From Shewanella sp. OPT22 (lineage in GTDB: Bacteria; Pseudomonadota; Gammaproteobacteria; Enterobacterales; Shewanellaceae), in the NCBI RefSeq assembly GCF_004168585.1, contig NZ_PGVH01000040.1:1-64000 (forward strand): a DNA stretch of 64,000 nt. Reading direction: 5' to 3'. Under the pieces are notes generated by a model. That model was not told the DNA's origin and searched no databases. It was given only the letters and a program-made list of their open reading frames with translations. Of this stretch, positions 43,494 to 52,343 are shown piece by piece. A program made the translations under genes and the position numbers. Every line of letters starts with the position of its first letter. Within the stretch, counting starts at the first letter, position 1.

Positions 43494-46400
43494 ATGTTTC
43501 TATCAAGTTTAAAATTTGAATGGCGGTATTATATCCGTCAACCTTCTTTCTATGTCGTTGCTACACTTTTTTTCCTGCTGAGCTTTTTATCCGTCGCATC
43601 TAATAACGTGGTTATTGGCGGTGGTGGGGAAGTAATGAAAAACAGTGCTTACAATGTCGCTTTAGCTGTAACGGTAATGACTTTCATTGCTATGTTTGCT
43701 GTGGTTAACTTCGTTGGTAGCACTGCAATTCGTAACCACCAGCACCAAATGGAAGAGTTAGTCTACAGTAAACCTTTAAACCCTCTTTCTTACCAATTGG
43801 GAAGGTTGCTCGGCAGTTATGCCGTTGTTCTAACGACGTTTGCTTTTATTCCACTAGGCTTATTACTTGGCACGCTCATGCCTTGGCTTGACCAAACTCG
43901 CCTAGGTCCGGTTGAACTGTATTATTACATTCAGCCTTTCTTTGTAATCGCCGTTCCAAGCTTATTCCTGATCTCTGTAATGTTTTATGCAATGGCGAAT
44001 CGTTTTCGTTCGTTAATGGCGTTATATCTAACCGCCGTTGCCATGTTGGTACTCTACAACATCGCAGGTGAGCTCTTTAGCCAACCTCAGTATCGTGAAA
44101 TGGCAGCAATGCTCGACCCATTTGGTCGCTTTACTTTTGCTGAGATCACTCGTTATTGGACGATTGCTGAAAAGAACACTCAAGTGTTACCTCTTGAAGG
44201 TTTATTGCTTCAAAATCGCTTAATTTGGTTAGCATTAGCTCTCGTCATTCTTTTTGTATCAGGTATTGCAAAACAACCGACCCTAAGTAAAAAGAAGGAT
44301 AAAAAAGCAGGTAAAGTTGAAACCGCACCAGAATTAAAGCCACTGACAGAACTTGCACGTTCAACTTCGCCAAACAATCTGGCGCAGTTTGTAACTCGAG
44401 TAAAGTTTGAAGTTCGACAAGTCATCTTTAGTGCGCCTTTCCTTGTGCTTGGTTTGCTTACTGTCTTCAACCTTGTTGGACCAATGTTCGACGATTTCGG
44501 TTGGTACGGAACTTCAAATTGGCCGCTTACTGCTGCAATGGTCAACGACATCACGGGTGCAACAAGTTTGCTGATGGTCATCATCTTGATCTATTACAGT
44601 GGTGAAATTGTATGGCGTGAGCGTACTTCTGGTATGGGTGACATCATTGACAGCTTACCGGTAAAAAACATCAGTTTTTGGACGTCTAAGTTACTTGCTG
44701 TTGCTATGGTCATGGCGTCACTGTATGCCATTTCAATGGTCACGACCATTTTGTTCCAGTTGCTTAAAGGCCAAGGGCATTTAGAGTTATCGCAATATGC
44801 GATTCGCTTAAGTTACTTCTATTTACTGCCGCTACTCATGAGCGCTGTAATGGCGTTCTTTCTGCAAGTTTTATCACCAAATAAATACATGGGAATGGCA
44901 CTGTTTGTCGCCTACTTCTTAACCACATTTATTATGGCGAATTGGGGCTTAGGTCATAGCTTATATAACTTTTCAGCATCTCCTACCACTTCATATTCAG
45001 ACTTAAACCAATACGGGATCAGTCTGGCATCGCACAGTTGGTATATGCTGTATTGGGGTGCATTCAGCACCATGCTCTTTGTTATCGGCTTTGGTTTATA
45101 TCATCGAGGTCCAAAGCAACCGCTAAAAGCACGTTTTAAATCACTTGGTTATCAAATTGGGTTTACTGGTAAAGCAACCATAGCAGCCAGTTTAATTGTG
45201 TTTATCTCAACCGGTAGCTTTTTGTATTACCAAACTAATGTGGTGAACAGCTATCAAACAAGAGATGAAAGCTTAGATTCACGCGCTGACTATGAAAAAG
45301 ACTTTAAACAGTTTCAATCACTGCCTTTGCTGACCACAACTAAAGTTAATGCAAACGTTAATATCTTCCCTCAAGAGAGAATGATAAAAGCAGACTTTGG
45401 TATCACGTGGCAGAATCGTTCCGATCAAGCGATTGATAAAATCCTTGTTAGCCTTCCTTCTCATACACGAGTTGAAGATTTAGCAATCTCGATTCCAAAT
45501 GCATCTTTGGGTAACTTTGAGTCAAAATACGACACTGCTTGGTTGACCTTTAGTAAGCCTATTGAACCCGCTGAAACGGTACAAGGTACTATTCAACTGA
45601 CTCGTAAAACAGTCGGTATTGAAGAAGCCGGTATTGATTATGCGGTACTGCAGAATGGTACCTTCATTAATAACGCCAGTTTACTGCCGAGTTTTGGTTA
45701 TAACGAAAATGCCGAGCTTTTCGACCGCCATGAACGTACCAAGCGTGGTCTAGAAGAAAAGGCTCGCAGTAACAAACTTGAAGATGAAAACTTCTACCAT
45801 CAAAACTTCTTTGGCGTTGACGGTAACTTCATTGAGTTTGAAACTACGGTTTCGACTTCTGGTAATCAAATTGCACTTGCACCAGGGTATTTGCAAAGAG
45901 AGTGGCAACAAAATGGCCGTAACTATTTCCATTACAAAATGGATAAGCCGATGGTTAATTATTATGCTTTTATCTCCGCAAAGTATGAAGTGAAAAAAGA
46001 GCAATACAAAGGCATCAATATTGAGGTGTATCACCACCCTATCCATACGTGGAATGTTGATCGCATGATTGAGTCGGTTAAAGATTCAATTGACTATTTC
46101 TCTGAGAGCTTTGGTCCATATCAGCATAAGCAAATGCGTATTATGGAGTTCCCTGCCTATCGCTCATTTGCACAGAGTTTTGCGAATACGGTGCCTTACT
46201 CAGAAAGCATTGGTTTCATCACCGACTTACGTGATCCTGACAATATCGACCCTGTGTATTACGTCACAGCGCATGAAGTCGCTCACCAATGGTGGGGGCA
46301 TCAAGTCGGTGCCGCTAACGTTCAAGGTAGTGCTGTAATTTCAGAGTCACTTTCTCAATATGCGGCATTAATGGTGCTTGAGAAAAAGTATGGGAAGAAC

Positions 46401-47057
46401 ATGCTCCGTAAGTTTATGAAACATGAACTGGATAGATACTTGCGTGGGCGTTCAAATGAACGCATTAAAGAGATGCCACTGCTGCGTAGTGAAAACCAAA
46501 GCTATATTCACTACGAGAAAGGGTCTGTTATTATGATGGCGCTGAAAGACGCATTAGGTGAAGCACGCTTAAATGCGAATTTAAAAGCCTTCTTAGAGCG
46601 TTATAAATATCGTAATGATCCATATCCAACAACACTCGATTTAGTCAGCTACATCAAAACTGGATTGAACGAGGAGCAAGCACGTCTGGTAGATAATTCG
46701 TTTAATGAAATCTCCATTTACGACTTAAGAGTACAAGACGCTCAAATTGCCAAGTTAGACAATGGTAATTATCAAGTGGATATGACTGTGTTTGCATCTC
46801 GTAAATCTGCATCAGGAAAAGGTGAAGAAACAGAAGAGCAATTAGATAACCTTATTGATATTGGTATCTTCAGCCATGACCCTGAAAAGTTGACTGATGA
46901 TACTCAAGTTTTACTTTTAGAGAAACATCACATTAAGTCTGGCGAGAATAAACTGAGCTTTGAGGTTAAAGCGGATTCAGAGCCTAAATTCTTAGGTGTT
47001 GATCCATTTATTAAGCTCGTTGATAGAGATTCTAAAGATAATATCTATAAGCTTTAA
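43494..47057 (+). CDS. ABC-2 permease fused to an M1 family aminopeptidase domain
   Basis: A 1187-aa fusion. Residues 1-540 hold two ABC-2 permease-like halves, each with about six spans, and one more span near 562-580. A periplasm-facing region follows, with an M1 (aminopeptidase N-like) domain at about 615-1050: zinc site HEVAHQWWGH at 927-936 and the second Glu in ISESLSQ (E951). A short C-terminal beta segment ends it. Such fusions are known in Bacteroidetes and marine gammaproteobacteria; the job is unproven, perhaps peptide export coupled to trimming. Same operon as the ATPase. Confidence 0.88.
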   Translation: MFLSSLKFEWRYYIRQPSFYVVATLFFLLSFLSVASNNVVIGGGGEVMKNSAYNVALAVTVMTFIAMFAVVNFVGSTAIRNHQHQMEELVYSKPLNPLSYQLGRLLGSYAVVLTTFAFIPLGLLLGTLMPWLDQTRLGPVELYYYIQPFFVIAVPSLFLISVMFYAMANRFRSLMALYLTAVAMLVLYNIAGELFSQPQYREMAAMLDPFGRFTFAEITRYWTIAEKNTQVLPLEGLLLQNRLIWLALALVILFVSGIAKQPTLSKKKDKKAGKVETAPELKPLTELARSTSPNNLAQFVTRVKFEVRQVIFSAPFLVLGLLTVFNLVGPMFDDFGWYGTSNWPLTAAMVNDITGATSLLMVIILIYYSGEIVWRERTSGMGDIIDSLPVKNISFWTSKLLAVAMVMASLYAISMVTTILFQLLKGQGHLELSQYAIRLSYFYLLPLLMSAVMAFFLQVLSPNKYMGMALFVAYFLTTFIMANWGLGHSLYNFSASPTTSYSDLNQYGISLASHSWYMLYWGAFSTMLFVIGFGLYHRGPKQPLKARFKSLGYQIGFTGKATIAASLIVFISTGSFLYYQTNVVNSYQTRDESLDSRADYEKDFKQFQSLPLLTTTKVNANVNIFPQERMIKADFGITWQNRSDQAIDKILVSLPSHTRVEDLAISIPNASLGNFESKYDTAWLTFSKPIEPAETVQGTIQLTRKTVGIEEAGIDYAVLQNGTFINNASLLPSFGYNENAELFDRHERTKRGLEEKARSNKLEDENFYHQNFFGVDGNFIEFETTVSTSGNQIALAPGYLQREWQQNGRNYFHYKMDKPMVNYYAFISAKYEVKKEQYKGINIEVYHHPIHTWNVDRMIESVKDSIDYFSESFGPYQHKQMRIMEFPAYRSFAQSFANTVPYSESIGFITDLRDPDNIDPVYYVTAHEVAHQWWGHQVGAANVQGSAVISESLSQYAALMVLEKKYGKNMLRKFMKHELDRYLRGRSNERIKEMPLLRSENQSYIHYEKGSVIMMALKDALGEARLNANLKAFLERYKYRNDPYPTTLDLVSYIKTGLNEEQARLVDNSFNEISIYDLRVQDAQIAKLDNGNYQVDMTVFASRKSASGKGEETEEQLDNLIDIGIFSHDPEKLTDDTQVLLLEKHHIKSGENKLSFEVKADSEPKFLGVDPFIKLVDRDSKDNIYKL

Positions 47058-47077
47058 GCATTTCTTAAAACTTTAAT

Positions 47078-47107
47078 AAAAAGCAGCCTAAATTGGCTGC
47101 TTTTTTA
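47078..47107 (+). terminator. Terminator of the ABC-M1 operon
   Basis: AAAAGCAGCC-TAAATT-GGCTGCTTTT followed by TTATC. Confidence 0.9.
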
Positions 47108-47179
47108 TCGATTTTTCTGCTAAGATCCCCCGCTTTGAATTTTTCATCCTAATCACATTTAACTTTAATTAGAGGTCAG

Positions 47180-48739
47180 ATGTTCGACTTAATTCGTCAC
47201 AAAACTGCTAGCTCTAAAGCCGATATTTTATCGGGGCTTACCGTGGCCTTAGCTTTAGTGCCTGAAGCTGTTGCTTTTGCATTCGTTGCGGGTGTAGAAC
47301 CAATGGTTGGCTTATATGCGGCTTTCATCATGGGTTTAGTTACCGCTGTTATTGGCGGTCGTCCTGGTATGATTTCAGGTGCAACGGGCGCTATGGCTGT
47401 TGTAATGGTCGCTCTAGTAGCGCAGCATGGTGTTCAATACCTTTTTGCCGCCGTCGTGCTTGCAGGTATTATTCAAGTTCTGGCCGGTGTATTTAAACTC
47501 GGTAAATTCATTCGCATTGTTCCCTACCCTGTAATGATAGGTTTTGTGAACGGTCTTGCGATTGTGATTTTCCTTGCTCAGCTTGGCCAGTTCCAAGTCC
47601 CTGACGCAGCTGGCATTATGCAATGGCTACCAGCGAACCAACTAATGGTCATGCTTGGACTGGTTGCATTAACCATGTTCATCATTCACTTTTTACCGAA
47701 AGTAACTACTGCAATCCCATCTTCACTTGCTGCCATCTTAACGGTAACCGCTATTGTGGTAGGTATGGACTTAGATACTCGTAATGTATTGGACTTCCTT
47801 CGCTCAATGAGTGGTGATGTGAATGCAACTATTGCGGGTTCGTTACCAACATTTTCTATCCCATCTGTACCATTTAATATGGAAACACTGATGGTCATCC
47901 TACCTTACTCTGCAATTCTTGCAGCGGTTGGTTTGATTGAGTCACTTCTAACGCTGACTGTTGTTGATGAAATGACCCAAACTCGTGGTAAAGGTAACAA
48001 AGAATGTGTCGGCCAAGGTATCGGTAACATTACCAGTGGTTTCTTTGGTGCTATGGGTGGTTGTGCGATGATTGGTCAGTCAATGATCAACATTAACTCT
48101 GGCGGTCGTGGTCGTTTATCTGGTATCACTGCAGCATTAGCCTTATTAGCATTCATCCTATTCGGTGCGGCTTTTATTGAAATGATCCCATTAGCCGCTT
48201 TGGTTGGTGTGATGTTTATGGTTGTACTTGGTACATTCGAGTGGGCCAGCTTCAAAGTAATGCGTAAAGTGCCTAAACACGATGCTTTCGTCATCATCTT
48301 AGTAACAGTAGTGACGGTATTTACTGACTTAGCCTTTGCTGTATTTGTTGGTGTGATTGTATCTGCACTGGTTTTTGCTTGGGAACATGCAAAGCACATT
48401 AACGTGCAAACTGATACTGATGCCAACGGTTGGAAAGTTTATCGCCTTAATGGTCCATTATTCTTTGGATCAATCTCTAACTTCTTAGAGTTATTTGATG
48501 CAAAAAGCGACCCAGATGATGTGATTGTTGACTTTCAAAACTCTCGAGTAGCCGATCATTCTGCTCTTGATGCCATTGATACACTGGCAGAGAGATACAT
48601 GAATGAAGGCAAGCGTTTGCACTTACGTCACTTAAGTGGCGATTGTAAACAGCTACTGAGTAAAGCTGGTGACTTAGTTGAGGTGAACTTAATTGAAGAT
48701 CCACATTACCGCATTGCTGATGACAAGCTAGATTCATAA
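47180..48739 (+). CDS. SulP family inorganic anion transporter with STAS domain
   Basis: A 519-aa inner-membrane carrier. About 12-14 spans cover residues 20-410: SGLTVALALVPEAVAFAFVAG near the start and the conserved Pro-containing PYSAILAAVGLIESLLT. A cytoplasmic STAS domain ends the protein (about 425-519, YRLNGPLFFGSISNF). SulP proteins move sulfate, bicarbonate or dicarboxylates, usually with Na+ or H+. The substrate cannot be read from the sequence, and the neighbours give no hint. Confidence 0.9.
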   Translation: MFDLIRHKTASSKADILSGLTVALALVPEAVAFAFVAGVEPMVGLYAAFIMGLVTAVIGGRPGMISGATGAMAVVMVALVAQHGVQYLFAAVVLAGIIQVLAGVFKLGKFIRIVPYPVMIGFVNGLAIVIFLAQLGQFQVPDAAGIMQWLPANQLMVMLGLVALTMFIIHFLPKVTTAIPSSLAAILTVTAIVVGMDLDTRNVLDFLRSMSGDVNATIAGSLPTFSIPSVPFNMETLMVILPYSAILAAVGLIESLLTLTVVDEMTQTRGKGNKECVGQGIGNITSGFFGAMGGCAMIGQSMININSGGRGRLSGITAALALLAFILFGAAFIEMIPLAALVGVMFMVVLGTFEWASFKVMRKVPKHDAFVIILVTVVTVFTDLAFAVFVGVIVSALVFAWEHAKHINVQTDTDANGWKVYRLNGPLFFGSISNFLELFDAKSDPDDVIVDFQNSRVADHSALDAIDTLAERYMNEGKRLHLRHLSGDCKQLLSKAGDLVEVNLIEDPHYRIADDKLDS

Positions 48740-48747
48740 CAATCGAT

Positions 48748-48820
48748 GCTCTCATAATTATGAGAGCTGAATGATTGTGGTACAACAGCCGAGTTAGTGA
48801 AATACCGACTCGGCTTTTTT
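48748..48820 (+). terminator. Palindrome and terminator after the SulP gene
   Basis: A 20-bp perfect palindrome (GCTCTCATAATTATGAGAGC, 48748-48767) is followed by AGCCGAGT / ACTCGGCT (48787-48794, 48808-48815) with a TTTTT run. The second is the clear terminator. Confidence 0.85.
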
Positions 48821-48845
48821 GTATGTATTGTTAAGCAATTTACTT

Positions 48846-49310
48846 TTAGTTTACAGCAACAAACGCCTCAAACTCAGACTGCAATTGCTCAGCTGTTGAG
48901 ACTATACCTTTAGCTTTCAGCAACTCAATAACACATTCAGCAGTGCATAAACCATTCGGTTTTTGATTGCGCCTCAGTTGATAAATGGATTTTGTAGAGG
49001 CTTCAATTTTTACTTTGGGAAGATTTTTTAGATATGAACTTTTATTGTAAATTTTCTGTGCTTCTTGCCATGTACCATCCAGCACAATATAGCTATCAAA
49101 ATCAGTTTCAGCGGAGACTACTTCACTGTCTTCTGTAGGATAAAGCAGCGCAACTTTACTCTTTTCAATTTGTGCTAGTAACTCAGGATCAGGGTTCTTC
49201 CTTTCCCATACCACAACACGAGCATTTTCACCCAGAGCGCTAGAAACGAAAACTCCGGTATTGGTCTTTTTTGAAACTTCACGTTCATGAGTTAAGAGGA
49301 TTATGTTCAT
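48846..49310 (-). CDS. DTW domain protein (tRNA aminocarboxypropyl-uridine synthase family)
   Basis: A 154-aa protein with the SPOUT-like DTW pattern: LLTHEREVSKKTNTG at the start, VLDGTWQEAQKIY (near 81-93) and QLRRNQKPNGLCTAECVIELL near 115-135. Related enzymes (TapT/YfiP and paralogues) add a 3-amino-3-carboxypropyl group from SAM to tRNA uridine. It lacks the N-terminal Cys cluster of YfiP, so it belongs to the short branch. The frame is open to 49334, but MNIILLTHERE (ATG 49310) fits the family start. The target tRNA is not known. Confidence 0.82.
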   Translation of the reverse strand: MNIILLTHEREVSKKTNTGVFVSSALGENARVVVWERKNPDPELLAQIEKSKVALLYPTEDSEVVSAETDFDSYIVLDGTWQEAQKIYNKSSYLKNLPKVKIEASTKSIYQLRRNQKPNGLCTAECVIELLKAKGIVSTAEQLQSEFEAFVAVN

Positions 49311-49571
49311 GTTTAAAATTAATAAGATTTCCATCTAGATTCAGCAAGTTTAATTATCTGTTAATTCCTGAGTTTTTTAAATTATGTAATTTTGGAGAAC
49401 TGAAACAATTAAACCAGAATCACAAGCTCTATCGATAATTACAAGTAATAAGAGTACACAGTATAAATCTACCCTCTCTTTCTCATTTGAATATATCCAA
49501 AACTTAATGGCTAGCATTTATTCAATAATGTCTGAAACGCTTAGCTTCGTTTAGGCAGCTCAAGGGGTTCT

Positions 49572-49604
49572 AAAGTGGAAGCTGCTAGAGGCTTCCACTT
49601 TTGG
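49572..49604. terminator. Terminator-like stem-loop after the msrBA fusion gene
   Basis: AAAGTGGAAGC and GCTTCCACTTT form an 11-bp perfect stem with an 8-base loop in the gap between the MsrBA and DTW genes. On the minus strand only a short T stretch follows. The rest of 49311-49652 is AT-rich, with no gene I can support. Confidence 0.55.
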
Positions 49605-49652
49605 CGATACAGAGTGCAACCCTATGACTTATAAGAATTTTAATATCAACAC

Positions 49653-50552
49653 CTATTTCACTTTATCAGCAAAAATCCGCTTAAATTTGTCAACTTTAGG
49701 TTTAACGATCAACTGACAATACGGTTGCTCACCATGTAACTCATAATAATCTTGATGAATATTTTCCGCAGGATAAAATCGATCAAACATCGTCAATTCA
49801 GTAACAATCGGTTTAGGGTAAACCAGCGATTTATCCAGCTCTCGAATCACTTCAGTAGCCTCTGCCGCCTGCTCAGCATTATGTGCAAAAATCACGCTGC
49901 GATATTGCGGACCAATATCATTTCCTTGCTGGTTATAGCTGGTTGGATTATGTGACTGAAAGAAAACCTGTAGTAAGGTTTTAAAATCAACTTCATTAGG
50001 ATCATACTCTAATTGCACGACCTCAGCATGACCAGTACTACCACTGCATACAGCTCTGTAATTTGCTTCGCTCGCCGTACCGCCAGAGTAACCTGAAGTG
50101 ACACTGATCACACCTTTCATTACGTTATAAACCGCTTCCGTACACCAAAAGCAACCGCCACCAAAAGTTGCAAGATTAGGCTGGGATTGTAAAGTTCGAT
50201 CAATTGGCTCAAATTTCATTGAAACCGAGTTAACACAATGACGAATATTGTTATCAGTTAACCTCTCACCTTCAAACACGTGTCCTAAGTGACCGTCACA
50301 GTTACTGCATATAATCTCTATGCGCATTCCATCTGCGTCAGGCACTCGAGTTACCGCACCTGTAATTTCATCATCAAAAGAAGGCCAACCGCAATGAGAA
50401 TGAAACTTATGCTCGCTGAGATATAAAGGGGCATCGCATTTTTTACATAAATAAACACCTTCAGCTTCAAGGTCTGTATAGTCTCCTGTAAAAGGTGGTT
50501 CAGTTCCTTTGCCTTCAATAACATAACGTTCAAAGTCGGTCAGTTTGTTCAT
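49653..50552 (-). CDS. msrBA: Bifunctional methionine sulfoxide reductase, MsrB-MsrA fusion
   Basis: A 299-aa fusion in MsrB-then-MsrA order. The MsrB part (about 1-118) has zinc Cys pairs CKKC (near 35-38) and CSNC (near 82-85), HSHCGWPSFD, and the catalytic Cys in RHCVNSVSM. The MsrA part (about 125-285) has GGCFWCTEAVY, GYSGG, GHAEVVQLEYD and GPQYRS. It repairs both epimers of methionine sulfoxide. It has no signal peptide, so it acts in the cytoplasm. A separate MsrA is at 21496-21975. Confidence 0.94.
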   Translation of the reverse strand: MNKLTDFERYVIEGKGTEPPFTGDYTDLEAEGVYLCKKCDAPLYLSEHKFHSHCGWPSFDDEITGAVTRVPDADGMRIEIICSNCDGHLGHVFEGERLTDNNIRHCVNSVSMKFEPIDRTLQSQPNLATFGGGCFWCTEAVYNVMKGVISVTSGYSGGTASEANYRAVCSGSTGHAEVVQLEYDPNEVDFKTLLQVFFQSHNPTSYNQQGNDIGPQYRSVIFAHNAEQAAEATEVIRELDKSLVYPKPIVTELTMFDRFYPAENIHQDYYELHGEQPYCQLIVKPKVDKFKRIFADKVK

Positions 50553-50702
50553 TGTTTAATTCCAAAAATATATCTTTAGTTAAAAGACAGGCCAAAACTA
50601 ACGTAGCTTTCAATATCACGTTTTTGCAGTTAATTGTGCTACAGAGTACAATACGCCCGGGTCAAATAGGGGCTACGCTCCATATAATATAAGAATATAC
50701 CA

Positions 50703-51542
50703 ATGAAATTAGAAGCAATTGATTATCTTGCAAAGGACGCAGCTCAACAATTTGTTGAATCTCTTCATCAAATCGGGTTTGGTGTGTTAAGAAACCACCC
50801 TATCGATCAAAATCTGGTTGAAGCGATTTATAAAGAGTGGCATGAATTCTTCAACTCAGAAGAAAAGCACGACTTTAAGTTCAATGCTGAAACTCAAGAC
50901 GGTTTTTTCCCAGCTGAAGTTTCTGAAACAGCTAAAGGTCACACGGTTAAAGACATAAAAGAATACTTTCATGTATACCCTTGGGGACAAATTCCTGAAT
51001 CTCTTCGTGAGAATATTTTAAAGTATTATGAACTTGCAAATAAGTTTGCAGCTGAACTTTTAGCCTGGATCGAAGAGCACTCACCTAAAGAAGTTGCCGA
51101 GCTATACACTGAAGCACTATCAAATATGGTAAAAGACAGCACTCAGAGCTTATTGCGGGTGCTGCATTATCCACCAATGACGGGGGATGAAGAAGTCGGT
51201 GCAATTCGTGCTGCTGCCCACGAAGATATCAACCTACTGACAGTTTTACCTGCTGCTAATGAGCCAGGTTTACAAGTTCAGGATAAAGATGGTTCTTGGG
51301 TAGACGTTCCAAGTGACTTTGGTAATATCATCATTAACATCGGCGATATGCTTCAAGAAGCTTCTGGTGGTTATTTCCCATCTACATCACATCGCGTAAT
51401 TAACCCTGAAGGCATGGATAAAACGAAGTCACGAATTTCACTGCCTTTGTTCCAACATCCACGCCCTGAAGTAGTCTTGTCTGACAACTATACTGCCCAT
51501 GAATATTTAATGGAACGTTTAAAAGAATTAGGCGTTATTTGA
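50703..51542 (+). CDS. Isopenicillin N synthase-like 2-oxoglutarate/Fe(II) oxygenase
   Basis: A 279-aa non-haem iron enzyme. The N-terminal DIOX_N part has the SLHQIGFGVLRNHPI segment. The jelly-roll core has the iron ligands H and D in AAHEDINLLTVLP (near 171-183) and the third His in STSHRVINP (near 229-237). The 2-oxoglutarate-binding RIS motif is in KSRISLPLF. Substrate unknown; similar bacterial proteins are annotated only as IPNS/ACC-oxidase-like. Alone on its transcript, with a strong terminator after it. Confidence 0.88.
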   Translation: MKLEAIDYLAKDAAQQFVESLHQIGFGVLRNHPIDQNLVEAIYKEWHEFFNSEEKHDFKFNAETQDGFFPAEVSETAKGHTVKDIKEYFHVYPWGQIPESLRENILKYYELANKFAAELLAWIEEHSPKEVAELYTEALSNMVKDSTQSLLRVLHYPPMTGDEEVGAIRAAAHEDINLLTVLPAANEPGLQVQDKDGSWVDVPSDFGNIIINIGDMLQEASGGYFPSTSHRVINPEGMDKTKSRISLPLFQHPRPEVVLSDNYTAHEYLMERLKELGVI

Positions 51543-51562
51543 TACATCTTTTTTTAAATGAG

Positions 51563-51591
51563 AAATCGCTCAATATTGAGCGATTTTTTTT
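51563..51591 (+). terminator. Terminator of the oxygenase gene
   Basis: AAATCGCTCAATATTGAGCGATTT followed by a run of T. Confidence 0.92.
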
Positions 51592-51885
51592 ATGTAATTT
51601 AATTAGAATTGATTAGAATCTGTTTTAAAAAATAAATCAGACTATTATTCTGTAAAATGCAATGACTATAGTGTTTTCAGACTCTAATTTGAGATCTTCG
51701 TCGAAATAATACACAGTACTTAATGTTCAGATCTTTACAATTTTGAAACATTTCTGTTTGTCTATAATCACTTTAACACTGACTCATATCCAATTGATTT
51801 AATTAAACTTTTAATAAATTGCCGTTTCAAGTTCATTTTAAGTACAATTCAGCCCCAATGCGGGTTGCAGAGCATTTTAACGTAC

Positions 51886-52090
51886 TGTTCCACAAGCTTA
51901 TCCACAGGTTTAGTGGATAACTGCTTGCAGCTCAATATCCACGGGATTTGGGGATAAAAAACGCTTATTAGTAACCGAAAAACAAGTCGTAATAAAATTA
52001 CAAAAGTGACAAAATTTAGAATACGAAATCAAGTAATTTTATCTTCTTAAAACTTGATTTTTTAAAATTGTTATCTACCTATTATCAACA
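51886..52090. promoter_or_regulatory. Cluster of DnaA-box-like sites in a 570-base gene-free stretch
   Basis: A perfect TTATCCACA is at 51898-51906. Close matches on either strand are AGTGGATAA (51912-51920), TGGGGATAA (51949-51957) and TTATCAACA (52082-52090), each one base off. Weaker ones are at 51886-51894 (TGTTCCACA) and 51935-51943 (ATATCCACG). The surrounding 51592-52164 is AT-rich. Possible DnaA titration or replication-control site. No dnaA, gidA or dnaN gene is next to it, so it is not clearly oriC. Confidence 0.45.
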
Positions 52091-52164
52091 CCACTTGAAA
52101 TTTCTTAGTTCTATTCTAGAGTTTAGTTGTTTAAACAAATACAAACGAAAGCACGGAGAGCTGT

Positions 52165-52338
52165 ATGCCATTTAAAATAGAAGATCGTCAGATAGATGTG
52201 TCATTCCCTGTTAAAACAATTTCTATCCATAAGAATGCCATTGTCTACACCGACAAATCAGGAAAAAATAAAGAGATATTCACTCAAAAAAGTGATGCGT
52301 TGAATTTCATGAGATGGTTGGTCAACAGCCACGTCTAG
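52165..52338 (+). CDS. Small protein of unknown function
   Basis: A 57-aa frame beginning MPFKIEDRQIDVSFPV and ending RWLVNSHV, with CGGAGAG seven bases before the ATG, a good ribosome-binding site. Composition is that of a folded soluble protein: two or three strands, then a helix (SDALNFMRWL). No family recognised. It lies just after the DnaA-box-like cluster and ends five bases before the convergent deaminase-like gene. Ribosome-binding site and normal composition make it likely real. Confidence 0.6.
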   Translation: MPFKIEDRQIDVSFPVKTISIHKNAIVYTDKSGKNKEIFTQKSDALNFMRWLVNSHV

Positions 52339-52343
52339 TTCCG

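Noticed and set aside
45750-46046. Minus-strand frame of 98 codons inside the M1 fusion gene
   Set aside because: Shadow of a well-supported long gene on the other strand.
48076-48426. Minus-strand frame of 116 codons inside the SulP gene
   Set aside because: Low-complexity shadow frame opposite membrane-span codons; no ribosome-binding site.
51886-52090. Chromosomal origin oriC
   Set aside because: DnaA-box-like sites are present, but dnaA, dnaN, gidA or mioC are not adjacent and I saw no clear AT-rich 13-mer repeats, so only a DnaA-box cluster is claimed.
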